Below are positions 56,896 through 64,000 of a DNA stretch of 64,000 nt, piece by piece (position 1 is the stretch's first letter; every line of letters starts with the position of its first letter). Under the pieces are notes generated by a model. It was not told where the DNA came from, made no database searches, and worked only from the letters and a program-made list of their open reading frames with translations. The position numbers and the translations under genes were made by a program. Source of the stretch: Comamonas koreensis (lineage in GTDB: Bacteria > Pseudomonadota > Gammaproteobacteria > Burkholderiales > Burkholderiaceae_C); assembly GCF_014076495.1 (NCBI RefSeq), contig NZ_CP043575.1:372001-436000 (forward strand), read 5' to 3'.

Positions 56896-57123
56896 ACAAG
56901 GCCCTGCATTTTAAGCCAGGCCGGGCGCCAAAGCACAGGCAGAGGGGCTTGTCCATAGCCACAAACACCATTCACCATTGTTGGTTATAGCCCTATTCAA
57001 TCAGACGATGCTTCAGCATTCACCCATATTGCAGCGCTTTGCCGGCAAACAACGCCAACCCATAGGCAACACCGGCTTTCTGTTTTCAAACAGGTCCAGA
57101 CCTGCACTTTGAGGAGAATTCCC

Positions 57124-58362
57124 TTGCATCTGAGTTTCAGTGCTTACTACACCCTGATCTTTGCCGTCCTCGTGCTCTTGCTGGGCAAGTGGCTGACGCG
57201 GCACATCCGCTTCCTGCGCGACTTCAACATCCCCGAGCCCGTTTCCGGCGGCCTGGTGGTGGCCGCCCTTATCTTTGCGCTGCACCAGGCCACCGGCCTG
57301 ACCCTGGCCTTTGCCACCGGCATGCAGACCAGCTTCATGCTGGTGTTCTTCTCGTCGATCGGGCTGAGCGCCAACTTTGCCAAGCTGCGCGAAGGCGGCA
57401 TGGGCCTGGTGGTGTTTCTGGGCGTCATCGTCGCCTTTATCTTTGTGCAAAACGGTGTCGGCGTGGGCCTGGCCACCTTGCTGGGGCTGGATCCGCTCAT
57501 TGGCCTGGTCGCGGGCTCGATCACCTTGCTGGGCGGCCACGGCACCGCTGGCGCCTGGGGCTCGGTGCTGGAGAACCAATACGGCCTGAGCGGCGCCACC
57601 GCGCTGGGCATTGCCTGCGCCACCTTTGGCCTGGTCATCGGCGGCCTGCTGGGCGGCCCTCTGGCCAAGCGCCTGATCACGCGCCACCAGCTGGCCCAGC
57701 CACGCACGCTGGCTGAAAAGGAAGTGAGTGAGCACACCCCAGGCAACGACAGCAGCCAGGTCGCCAATTTCGAGACGCCCAATACCGCCCCGCGCCTGAT
57801 CACCGCCGAGGCCGCCATCGAGACCCTGGCGCTGTTTGCCGGCTGCCTGGCCTTTGCCGAGTTCATGACCAGCGCCACCCAGGGCACGATGCTGCAGCTG
57901 CCCACCTTTGTCTGGGCGCTGGGCGGCGGCGTGGTGATCCGCAATGTGCTCGACTACGGCTTTGGCTTCAAGGTGTTTGACCGTGCCATCGACGTGTTCG
58001 GCAACGCCGGCCTGTCGATCTACCTGGCCATTGCGCTGCTGTCGCTCAAGCTCTGGGAGCTGGCCGATCTGGCCGGGCCGCTGATGCTCATCCTGGCGGT
58101 GCAGACCGTGGCGCTGGCGCTGTTTGCCGTCTTCATCACCTTCCGCACGATGGGCCGCAACTACGACGCCGCCGTGCTGGCCGCCGGCCACTGCGGCTTT
58201 GGCATGGGCGCCACGCCGACGGCTGTGGCCAATATGCAGGCCATCACCAGCCAGTACGGGCCCTCGCACAAGGCCTTCCTGATCGTGCCGCTGGTAGGTG
58301 CGTTCTTTATCGACATCATCAATGCCTTTGTGCTGCAGCTGATGATTGCCTGGTTGCGCTAA
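57124..58362 (+). CDS. gltS: Sodium/glutamate symporter
   Basis: A 412-residue ESS-family symporter with about 10 hydrophobic segments. Blocks IPEPVSGGLVVA and LLGGHGTAGAWG (first re-entrant loop) and the C-terminal GHCGFGMGATPTAVANM (second) are diagnostic of GltS. Imports glutamate with Na+. TTG at 57124 is chosen because GAGGAG at 57111-57116 is 7 bases upstream; other in-frame starts lack a ribosome site. Divergent from metH. Confidence 0.92.
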   Translation: MHLSFSAYYTLIFAVLVLLLGKWLTRHIRFLRDFNIPEPVSGGLVVAALIFALHQATGLTLAFATGMQTSFMLVFFSSIGLSANFAKLREGGMGLVVFLGVIVAFIFVQNGVGVGLATLLGLDPLIGLVAGSITLLGGHGTAGAWGSVLENQYGLSGATALGIACATFGLVIGGLLGGPLAKRLITRHQLAQPRTLAEKEVSEHTPGNDSSQVANFETPNTAPRLITAEAAIETLALFAGCLAFAEFMTSATQGTMLQLPTFVWALGGGVVIRNVLDYGFGFKVFDRAIDVFGNAGLSIYLAIALLSLKLWELADLAGPLMLILAVQTVALALFAVFITFRTMGRNYDAAVLAAGHCGFGMGATPTAVANMQAITSQYGPSHKAFLIVPLVGAFFIDIINAFVLQLMIAWLR

Positions 58363-58379
58363 AGCACAGCCATTAACAG

Positions 58380-58420
58380 CAACGGGGCGCCAGTGGTAAC
58401 ACGGCGCCCCGTTGTGCTTT
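58380..58420 (+). terminator. Terminator-like hairpin after gltS
   Basis: Stem caacggggcgcc / ggcgccccgttg with an 11-base loop, 17 bp past the stop, tail tgcttt. The convergent PACE gene ends close by. Confidence 0.7.
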
Positions 58421-58426
58421 CCGACC

Positions 58427-58882
58427 CTACTGTGCCGATTGCGGCAGGCCAAACAGGCGGTCAAACGACCAGTTGAAGACAAAGGTGTAGACCAGGAAGA
58501 ACAGCAGCAGGCCGATGTCCATCACCAGCGCATCCCAGAGGCTGACCTCGAACCACCAGGCAAACAGCGGCACGAGCATGAAGACGAGACCGCCTTCCAT
58601 GCCCAGCGCATGCGCAATGCGGCGGCCCAGCCCGCGCCCACGGGTGGGTTGGGTAGCTTCCCAGCGCTCGAACAGGTGGTTCCAGACCACGTTCCACAGA
58701 ATGGCGATGGCCGACGAGGCGGCGGCTACGACACCGGAGTGCGCAGCGCCCTGGCCCGACAGAGCCGACAGGCCTGCCGTGGCGGCCACGATGGCGATGG
58801 CCTCGTACAGGGCCACATAGACCACGCGCCGCATCGGCCCCTGCAGCGACCAAGGGCTGTTGTGTATTTTTTGAACTGACAT
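58427..58882 (-). CDS. PACE-family efflux transporter
   Basis: A 151-residue, four-helix protein of the proteobacterial antimicrobial compound efflux family (two bacterial transmembrane pair domains). RRVVYVALYEAIAI carries the conserved acidic residue of helix 1 (Glu near 27), and NWSFDRLFGLP is the usual tail. Known members export chlorhexidine and other biocides or short diamines. Divergent from a LysR gene with a shared operator (58893-58920), as in other PACE loci. Confidence 0.9.
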   Translation of the reverse strand: MSVQKIHNSPWSLQGPMRRVVYVALYEAIAIVAATAGLSALSGQGAAHSGVVAAASSAIAILWNVVWNHLFERWEATQPTRGRGLGRRIAHALGMEGGLVFMLVPLFAWWFEVSLWDALVMDIGLLLFFLVYTFVFNWSFDRLFGLPQSAQ

Positions 58883-58892
58883 GGGGCGCTAT

Positions 58893-58920
58893 CTTATGTG
58901 TCATGAACTGATAACATAAG
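58893..58920. promoter_or_regulatory. LysR-type operator in the PACE/LysR intergenic region
   Basis: CTTATGT (58893-58899) and ACATAAG (58914-58920) form a perfect 7-bp inverted repeat with a 14-base spacer, in the 68-bp gap between the divergent PACE and LysR genes. Confidence 0.6.
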
Positions 58921-58950
58921 TCAGAATCTTTCAGAAAAATTGATACATCA

Positions 58951-59889
58951 ATGCGCAGTGCCTTCGCCCCCTTTGACTCCGACACGATCCAGACCCTGTT
59001 GGCCGTGCTCGACCATGGCAGCTTCTCGGCCGCAGCCCGGGCGCTGGGCAAGGTGCCCTCGGCCGTCAGCATGCAGATCGCCCAGCTCGAGGCCGAGCTG
59101 CAGATGCCGCTGTTTGCCCGCGAAGGGCGCGAGCCCCGACCGCTGCCCGCCGCATTGGCGCTGGAGCCGCAGGCGCGCCTGCTGGCCGCGCAGCTGCAGC
59201 AGCTCAACGCCCATGCGCTGGCGCTGGAGCAAGGGCTGGAATCGCGGCTGAGCCTGGTGATGGCGCCGGAGCTGCTCTCAGCCCCCTGGGCTGCGCCACT
59301 GGCCGCGCTGGCGCAGGAGTACCCGCAGCTGGCCGTCGAGGTGCTCACGGCCCCCCAGGCCGATGCGCTGACCATGCTGCACAGCGGCCGCGCGCAGCTG
59401 GCACTGGTCTTTGAGCGGCCGAGCCTGGACGGCCGCGAAGGTTTTCAGGAAGTGGCGACCGAGACCTTGCTGGCCGTCATCGCCCCCAGCCACCCGCTGA
59501 TGCAGGCGCTGGTCCAGGCGCCTGCGCCCGGCGAGGCCGCCCGGCCCCAGCTGCGCGAGCACCACCTGACCAATACGCGCCAGATCATCGTTGCCAGCCG
59601 CGACTGGTCGCTGGACCATGAGCGCCTGGTCTACGCCCGCGATGTCTGGCGCACCGACAACCATGTGGCTGCCTTGCAGATGGTCAGCGCCGGCATTGGC
59701 TGGGGCTGGCTGCCACAGCCGCTGGTGGCACCGCTGCTGCAGTCGGGCGCTCTGGTGGCGATGGAGTTTGCCAACCTCAGCAATGGCGCCCAGCTCTATG
59801 TGGATGTGGTCTGGTCCAAGGAGCACCCGATGGGCCTGGCCGCCAAGCGCTTTGTGGCGCTGGTGCAGGCAGCCTCCCAAACACCTTAA
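58951..59889 (+). CDS. LysR-family regulator of the PACE gene
   Basis: A 312-residue LysR regulator. HTH at about 10-68 (DTIQTLLAVLDHGSFSAAARAL, SAVSMQIAQLE). Divergent from the PACE efflux gene; in other genera such neighbours activate it on biocide or polyamine exposure. The stop overlaps the convergent channel gene by a few bases (59886-59889). Confidence 0.88.
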   Translation: MRSAFAPFDSDTIQTLLAVLDHGSFSAAARALGKVPSAVSMQIAQLEAELQMPLFAREGREPRPLPAALALEPQARLLAAQLQQLNAHALALEQGLESRLSLVMAPELLSAPWAAPLAALAQEYPQLAVEVLTAPQADALTMLHSGRAQLALVFERPSLDGREGFQEVATETLLAVIAPSHPLMQALVQAPAPGEAARPQLREHHLTNTRQIIVASRDWSLDHERLVYARDVWRTDNHVAALQMVSAGIGWGWLPQPLVAPLLQSGALVAMEFANLSNGAQLYVDVVWSKEHPMGLAAKRFVALVQAASQTP

Positions 59890-62800
59890 GCGCCCGGGGC
59901 TTCTTGCGGCGCAGCGGGGGCGGGCGGCAGGTCGCGCACATGGATGTCCATCTGCGGGAAGGCCACCGCAATGCCGGCTGCCTTCAGCCGCGCGTTGATG
60001 CTGCGGTTGAGGTCGTTGCGCACCGGCAGGCGGTCATCCACCGCACCCACATAGACGCGCAGCTCGAACTTCTGGCCCTGGCCTTCGAGCGCCATGAACC
60101 AGCAGTTGGCCTCGGGCTCGCGCAGCACCTTGGGGTGCTCGGCCGCAATGGCCAGCAGCATGCGCTGCACCTCGCCCGGGTCGCTGCCGTGCGCAACCGA
60201 GACATCGATGATCAGGCGCGTCACATCGTCGCTCAAGGTCCAGTTGGTCACCTGGCCGGTGATGAAGGTCTTGTTCGGGATGACGATTTCCTGGTTGTCG
60301 AAATCCAGCACCGTGGTGGCGCGCGTGCGGATGCGGGTGACGGTTCCGGTGTGCTGGTTGATGGTGATCACATCGCCGACCCGGAAGGGCCGCTCGACCA
60401 GCAGAATCAGGCCCGAGACAAAGTTGGCAAAAATCTCCTGCAGGCCAAAACCCAGACCCACGGTCAGCGCGGCGGCCATCCACTGCAGCTGGCTCCAGCG
60501 CAGGCCCAGCAAGGACAGCGCGCTGACCGTGCCGGCAATCGTGATGCCGTAGCGCGCCAGGGTCGCCATCGTGTAGCGGTCCGAGCTGCTGACCCGGCGC
60601 GTGCCGGAGAACACCACCTCGACCAGGCCGGGCAGGTTGCGCGTCAGGCTGAAGGTCATCAGCAAGATCAGCGCACCCACCAGCAGGTCCATCAGGCTCA
60701 CCGGCGCGGGGCGCGCAATGCCACTGGCCTCGGTATTGGTGGTGTACCACAGCACCACGCCCTCAAAGCGCAGCAGCGCTGGCAGCACCGGCGACCAGGC
60801 GTACACCAGGCTCAGCGCCACCAGCACCCGCTGCAGCAGGCCCAGCAGGCGGTGTGCCTGCGTGCTGACGGTGACCAGCGCCATCTGGCTTTGCTCATCG
60901 GCGGCATTGTTGTTGGCCGGGGCGGGGCTGCCAGTGGCGGCATCGGCAGCCGCTGCCGCATTGGCCGCCTGGCGCTGCAGCGCGGCGGCGCGCAGGCGGT
61001 TGAGCGCCAGGCGGCGCTCGCCCAGCAGCAGCCAGCGCCGCAGCAGGCTGACCAGCACCTCGGCCGCCGCCAGGAACACAAAGCTGCTCAGCAACGCCTG
61101 GATCACCTCGGTGGCGGTGTAGACATAGCCCAGCCCGATGCCCACCAGGGTCACGGCCAGCACCAGCAGCACGGCCACGCTCACCACCTGGCTCCAGCGC
61201 AGGCCCGGGCGCTGCTTGCGCAGGCTTTGACGCAGGTAGCGCAAGGCCATCCAGCCCAGGCCCAGGGTCAGGACCAGCAGGCACATGCGGCCCCAGGTGC
61301 TGATCGCCGAATCATCGTGGCTGAAGAAGGCCAGGCCGCCCAGCAGATCGATGGGCACGATCAGCCAGGTGGCGCGCAGCACCATCTGGCGCAGCACCTG
61401 CACACGCTCGCGCGACCAGCCAAAATGCGCCACCGCCAGCCCGCAGGGGCGGAACAGCACGTTGAGCAGGGTCACGACAAAGACAAAGGCACTCAGCTGC
61501 TCGAGCGCCTGGCCCAGCGGCTCGAGCGCCACCGGCGCTGCCGTCGATTGCAGCAAGGTGCCCAGGGCGGCCGTGGCAAAGCTCCAGGGCAGCGCATACA
61601 GCAGGCTCCAGCCCAGCGCCATCAAGGTCAGGCCAAAGTGGTCCTGCGAGAAATTGTCCACCTGCGTGGCAATCGCCTGCAGCTTTTGCAAGGCATAGCG
61701 GCGCAGGCCCAGCAGCAGCAGCACGCCGGCAAAGATACCGGCATAGATCCAGAGGTTGCGCAGCATGCTCGCGCCCAGCGCCCGCGCGGTGTTCCAGGGC
61801 GAGGCGCTCGCGCCCTGCTCCAGGGGCGCACCGTCCGAGCTGCGCAGCACCGAGCGCCATTCGTCCAGCCAGGCGCTGCCCATCGCCAGATGGCTGGGGA
61901 ACCACAGCAGCTCCTTGTCCATCACCTGGCGCAGCGCGTTGCCGCTGGTCAAGGTCGATTGCAGCGCCGCATCGGTCTGCTCCAGCACCGCAATGCGCCG
62001 CAGCAGCAAGGGCTGGAGCTGGTCAATCAGCGCGGCCTGCTTGGTCCACAAGGCTGTGCTCTGGGCACTGCCGCGCGTAGTCATGCCCGAGTTGCCGCCA
62101 CCCGTGGCCGTGCCGTTGAGGCTGAAGCGCCGCTCGCTGGCATTGAACAGCGCCAGCCGCAGCTCGGCCAGCTGCCGCAACGTGGCCTTGCGGCGCGACT
62201 GGATGGTGTTGACGGTGGGCAGCGCCACGCGCTGCTTCCACAGCCACTGGCCCACCGAGGCGCTGCCGCCCAGGCGCAGGCGCGCCTGCGTGTCGCGCAA
62301 GGCCGAGGCCAGCTGGCTTTGGCGGTATTCGTCGCTCGCCAGGTCCTGGCGCTCTTTGACCAGGCGGTCGTTGTGCGCCAGGATCTGGGCGGCCAGCGCG
62401 CTGTTTTGCTGCGCCAGCTCGCGCACGGCGGCCGAGGCCTCGGCCGTGTCGTTCTCGGCCGCCTGCGTTTGCTGCACCTGCTGCTCGAGCTGCTGGCGGG
62501 CGCGGTCGGCAATGCGCTGGTTGAGCCAAGCCACGCGCGGCGTGCGCTCGAGCAGCTCGCGGCGCTGGGTCTGCAGTTGCACATCGAGCAGGCGCTGGCG
62601 GGTCTCGATCGTCGATTGCTCTTCCTGGCGCAGTGCCAGCTCCTGCGTGGCGCGGCGGTGCTCGGCGCTGCGGCGCTGCTGGCGCGCCTGGGTCAGCGCC
62701 TTCGACTCTCCCGGCTCGGCCGTCACCGGCGTCGCGGTCTCCTGCACGCGCTGCTGCAGGCTGGCCAGGTCGCTGCGGCCATTGCCGGGCTGGGCCACCA

Positions 62801-63254
62801 GGTTGGCCTGTTCGGCCGCCGATTTCTCGATGCCGGACTTGAGCGCGGCAATCGCCTCGCGCTCGTCGGTCAGTAGCTTTTCCAGCACTTCCTGGCTGGC
62901 ATTGGCGGGTACACGCTCTTCCCAGCGCGTCTGTATCTGGCCCAGCTCCTGGTCACTCAGCGGTGCGGGGGGCGCGCCCGCGGGGGTCTGCACGCGGCTG
63001 CGCAGGCGCTCGAGCGACTGGGTCAGCGCATCGGCCTCCTGCTCGGCCGTGGTGGTGGCCTCGCGCTGCGCCTGGATGGCGCGCTCTTCATCGCTGCTGC
63101 TCGATGAACTGCCCCCCAGGCCCGCCAGCGAGGTCAGTGACTGTGCCGTCGCTGCCGAGGGGAGCAGGCATGCGCACAGCAGCAGCCACAGGGCCGGCAA
63201 CCACCAGCGTGGCAGACCCTGGCGGGCAGAGAAAGAGAGGGGGGAGGCTCGCAT
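59886..63254 (-). CDS. Large MscS-family mechanosensitive channel (MscK-like)
   Basis: An 1122-residue channel. Signal peptide about 1-37, then a long periplasmic helical/coiled-coil region (about 45-400), about eleven membrane segments (about 490-960) and a C-terminal MscS domain with GLGFGLQEIFANFVSGLILL and RPFRVGDVI then VIPNKTFITGQVTNWT. E. coli MscK (1120) has the same plan. Releases solutes on osmotic downshock. ATG 63254 (MRASPLS) gives a proper signal peptide. A coiled-coil gene precedes it. Confidence 0.9.
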   Translation of the reverse strand: MRASPLSFSARQGLPRWWLPALWLLLCACLLPSAATAQSLTSLAGLGGSSSSSSDEERAIQAQREATTTAEQEADALTQSLERLRSRVQTPAGAPPAPLSDQELGQIQTRWEERVPANASQEVLEKLLTDEREAIAALKSGIEKSAAEQANLVAQPGNGRSDLASLQQRVQETATPVTAEPGESKALTQARQQRRSAEHRRATQELALRQEEQSTIETRQRLLDVQLQTQRRELLERTPRVAWLNQRIADRARQQLEQQVQQTQAAENDTAEASAAVRELAQQNSALAAQILAHNDRLVKERQDLASDEYRQSQLASALRDTQARLRLGGSASVGQWLWKQRVALPTVNTIQSRRKATLRQLAELRLALFNASERRFSLNGTATGGGNSGMTTRGSAQSTALWTKQAALIDQLQPLLLRRIAVLEQTDAALQSTLTSGNALRQVMDKELLWFPSHLAMGSAWLDEWRSVLRSSDGAPLEQGASASPWNTARALGASMLRNLWIYAGIFAGVLLLLGLRRYALQKLQAIATQVDNFSQDHFGLTLMALGWSLLYALPWSFATAALGTLLQSTAAPVALEPLGQALEQLSAFVFVVTLLNVLFRPCGLAVAHFGWSRERVQVLRQMVLRATWLIVPIDLLGGLAFFSHDDSAISTWGRMCLLVLTLGLGWMALRYLRQSLRKQRPGLRWSQVVSVAVLLVLAVTLVGIGLGYVYTATEVIQALLSSFVFLAAAEVLVSLLRRWLLLGERRLALNRLRAAALQRQAANAAAAADAATGSPAPANNNAADEQSQMALVTVSTQAHRLLGLLQRVLVALSLVYAWSPVLPALLRFEGVVLWYTTNTEASGIARPAPVSLMDLLVGALILLMTFSLTRNLPGLVEVVFSGTRRVSSSDRYTMATLARYGITIAGTVSALSLLGLRWSQLQWMAAALTVGLGFGLQEIFANFVSGLILLVERPFRVGDVITINQHTGTVTRIRTRATTVLDFDNQEIVIPNKTFITGQVTNWTLSDDVTRLIIDVSVAHGSDPGEVQRMLLAIAAEHPKVLREPEANCWFMALEGQGQKFELRVYVGAVDDRLPVRNDLNRSINARLKAAGIAVAFPQMDIHVRDLPPAPAAPQEAPGA

Positions 63255-63332
63255 CGGCACAGTGTATCGGTATGCGCCCTCCCCGGAGGCTAGGACAAGG
63301 GCGCTGCTTGCACCTGATAACAATGCTTTCAA

Positions 63333-63380
63333 CGTCCCTGGCGGTGGCCGCGGCGGTAGTGGCTGCAGTTGCCAGGGACG
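63333..63380 (-). terminator. Inverted repeat between the coiled-coil gene and mscK-like gene
   Basis: Perfect 10-bp arms cgtccctggc / gccagggacg, 28-base spacer, 10 bp past the coiled-coil gene stop. No T run, so terminator role is uncertain. Confidence 0.4.
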
Positions 63381-63389
63381 CTGGGATGC

Positions 63390-64000
63390 TCAGCGCGGTG
63401 GCCGGCTATCCTGCATGCGGTCAAAGGCCTTGTCGATATCGTCGGCCTGCAAGGTGGCCTGCAGCGGCTGGCGGCCGGCGCGCTGCTGGTCGATCTGCTC
63501 TTGCATGCGGGTGGCGACCTGCATCAGCACGCGGTGCAGCCCCAGCTGCTGGCGCCGGCTCTGGTCCAGGTGCTCGACCACCGGCTGCAGCGACTGCAGC
63601 ACCAGCTGGCCCAGCTGCTGCACGGCCAGGTCCAGCGGCGGTGCATCAGCGTGGCGCGCGGGCTGCGGCGCCGGCGCGCTGTCCAGCACCGCCTGGCGAA
63701 TGCCGTCGAGCGACTGGCCCACGGCCGTTTGCGCCTGGCCCCACTGCGCCAGCATGCGCTGCAGGCCCTCTTGCGCGGCGCTGTCACCCTGGTGGCGGTC
63801 CTGCTGTGCCTGGGCCATCGCACGCGTAGCGGCGACCAGGTCGACCAGCTGGGTCGTCACGCGGGTGGCCGCATCGGCATTGGCGCCGCCTGCGGCCTGC
63901 TGGCGCTGGAACTGGGCCTTGATCTCGGCCCAGCGCGCCTGGGCCTGCGCATCGGCGCTGCCGCGCAGCTCGGCGAGCTTGAGCAGGTTCTCCTCGGCGC
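63390..64000 (-). CDS. C-terminal fragment of a coiled-coil protein, unknown (runs off the window)
   Basis: The reading frame is open to the window edge, giving at least 203 residues rich in Ala, Gln and Arg with heptad-like spacing. Its true start lies beyond 64000; the internal ATG/GTG near 63860 is not the natural start. It somewhat recalls DUF802-type proteins of Burkholderiales, but I cannot confirm this. The fragment ends 136 bp before the channel gene on the same strand. Confidence 0.6.
   Translation of the reverse strand, partial: AEENLLKLAELRGSADAQAQARWAEIKAQFQRQQAAGGANADAATRVTTQLVDLVAATRAMAQAQQDRHQGDSAAQEGLQRMLAQWGQAQTAVGQSLDGIRQAVLDSAPAPQPARHADAPPLDLAVQQLGQLVLQSLQPVVEHLDQSRRQQLGLHRVLMQVATRMQEQIDQQRAGRQPLQATLQADDIDKAFDRMQDSRPPR

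Noticed and set aside
56751..57108. Cobalamin riboswitch before metH
   Set aside because: I see no B12 box. The conserved blocks fit the SAH riboswitch instead.

Overview
High-GC DNA with dense, short-gapped operons. The gene families point to a betaproteobacterium of the family Comamonadaceae, probably Comamonas or a close relative: a GTP-type PEP carboxykinase, a narK1-narK2-GHJI operon followed by a PPIase gene, a metH gene lacking its homocysteine domain behind an S-adenosylhomocysteine (SAH) riboswitch, a DUF3079 protein, a PACE efflux protein and many LysR regulators. The genus is inferred from family content. No rRNA, tRNA, CRISPR array, transposase or phage gene was recognised.

Layout. 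1-3.7 kb: catabolic operon (polyamine-type ABC permease, DapA-family aldolase, FMN alpha-hydroxyacid oxidase, IclR regulator). 3.7-5.9 kb: secreted alpha/beta hydrolase divergent from a LysR regulator. 6-8.3 kb: ferredoxin-NADP reductase, flavin reductase, and a hydrolase-fold protein whose nucleophile is Gly. 8.5-15.4 kb: ilvE, dadA with a divergent ArgP-like regulator, a universal stress protein with an FNR-type box, a metallophosphoesterase, and a LysR/membrane-protein pair. 15.7-20.6 kb: pckG, a 48-residue membrane protein, a LysE exporter and a MocR regulator. 20.6-23.8 kb: hemerythrin-narX-narL operon with ATGA overlaps. 24.2-25.8 kb: gene-free stretch with two tandem ~650-bp composite inverted repeats and a deleted third copy. 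25.8-36.6 kb: narK1-narK2-narG-cupin-narH-narJ-narI-PPIase behind an FNR-type promoter. 36.8-42.1 kb: ilvA, tenA, ridA, then dicarboxylate symporter-gntR-rluE with TTGTATACAA-type operators. 42-49 kb: membrane protein, ankyrin protein, RRM protein, LysR/SDR pair, lipoprotein GDPD. 49-51.4 kb: polar amino acid ABC transporter. 51.6-53.9 kb: DUF4304-like protein and hipBA. 54-64 kb: metH, gltS, PACE/LysR pair, a large MscS-family channel, and the end of a coiled-coil protein.

How the genes fit together. The central theme is anaerobic nitrate respiration. NarXL senses and signals nitrate/nitrite, NarK1/K2 move nitrate and nitrite, and NarGHI with its chaperones reduces nitrate. FNR/Anr-type boxes lie before narK1 and the usp gene, with a weaker one before the hemerythrin-narXL operon. 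The rest is mainly amino-acid and organic-acid metabolism with local regulators, often divergent.

The strongest observations are the SAH riboswitch with a visible anti-Shine-Dalgarno switch, the narK1 promoter whose predicted transcript opens with a perfect hairpin, the hemerythrin gene fused into the narXL operon, the cupin gene inside narGHJI, the tandem composite repeats, and two hydrolase-fold proteins with altered catalytic residues.
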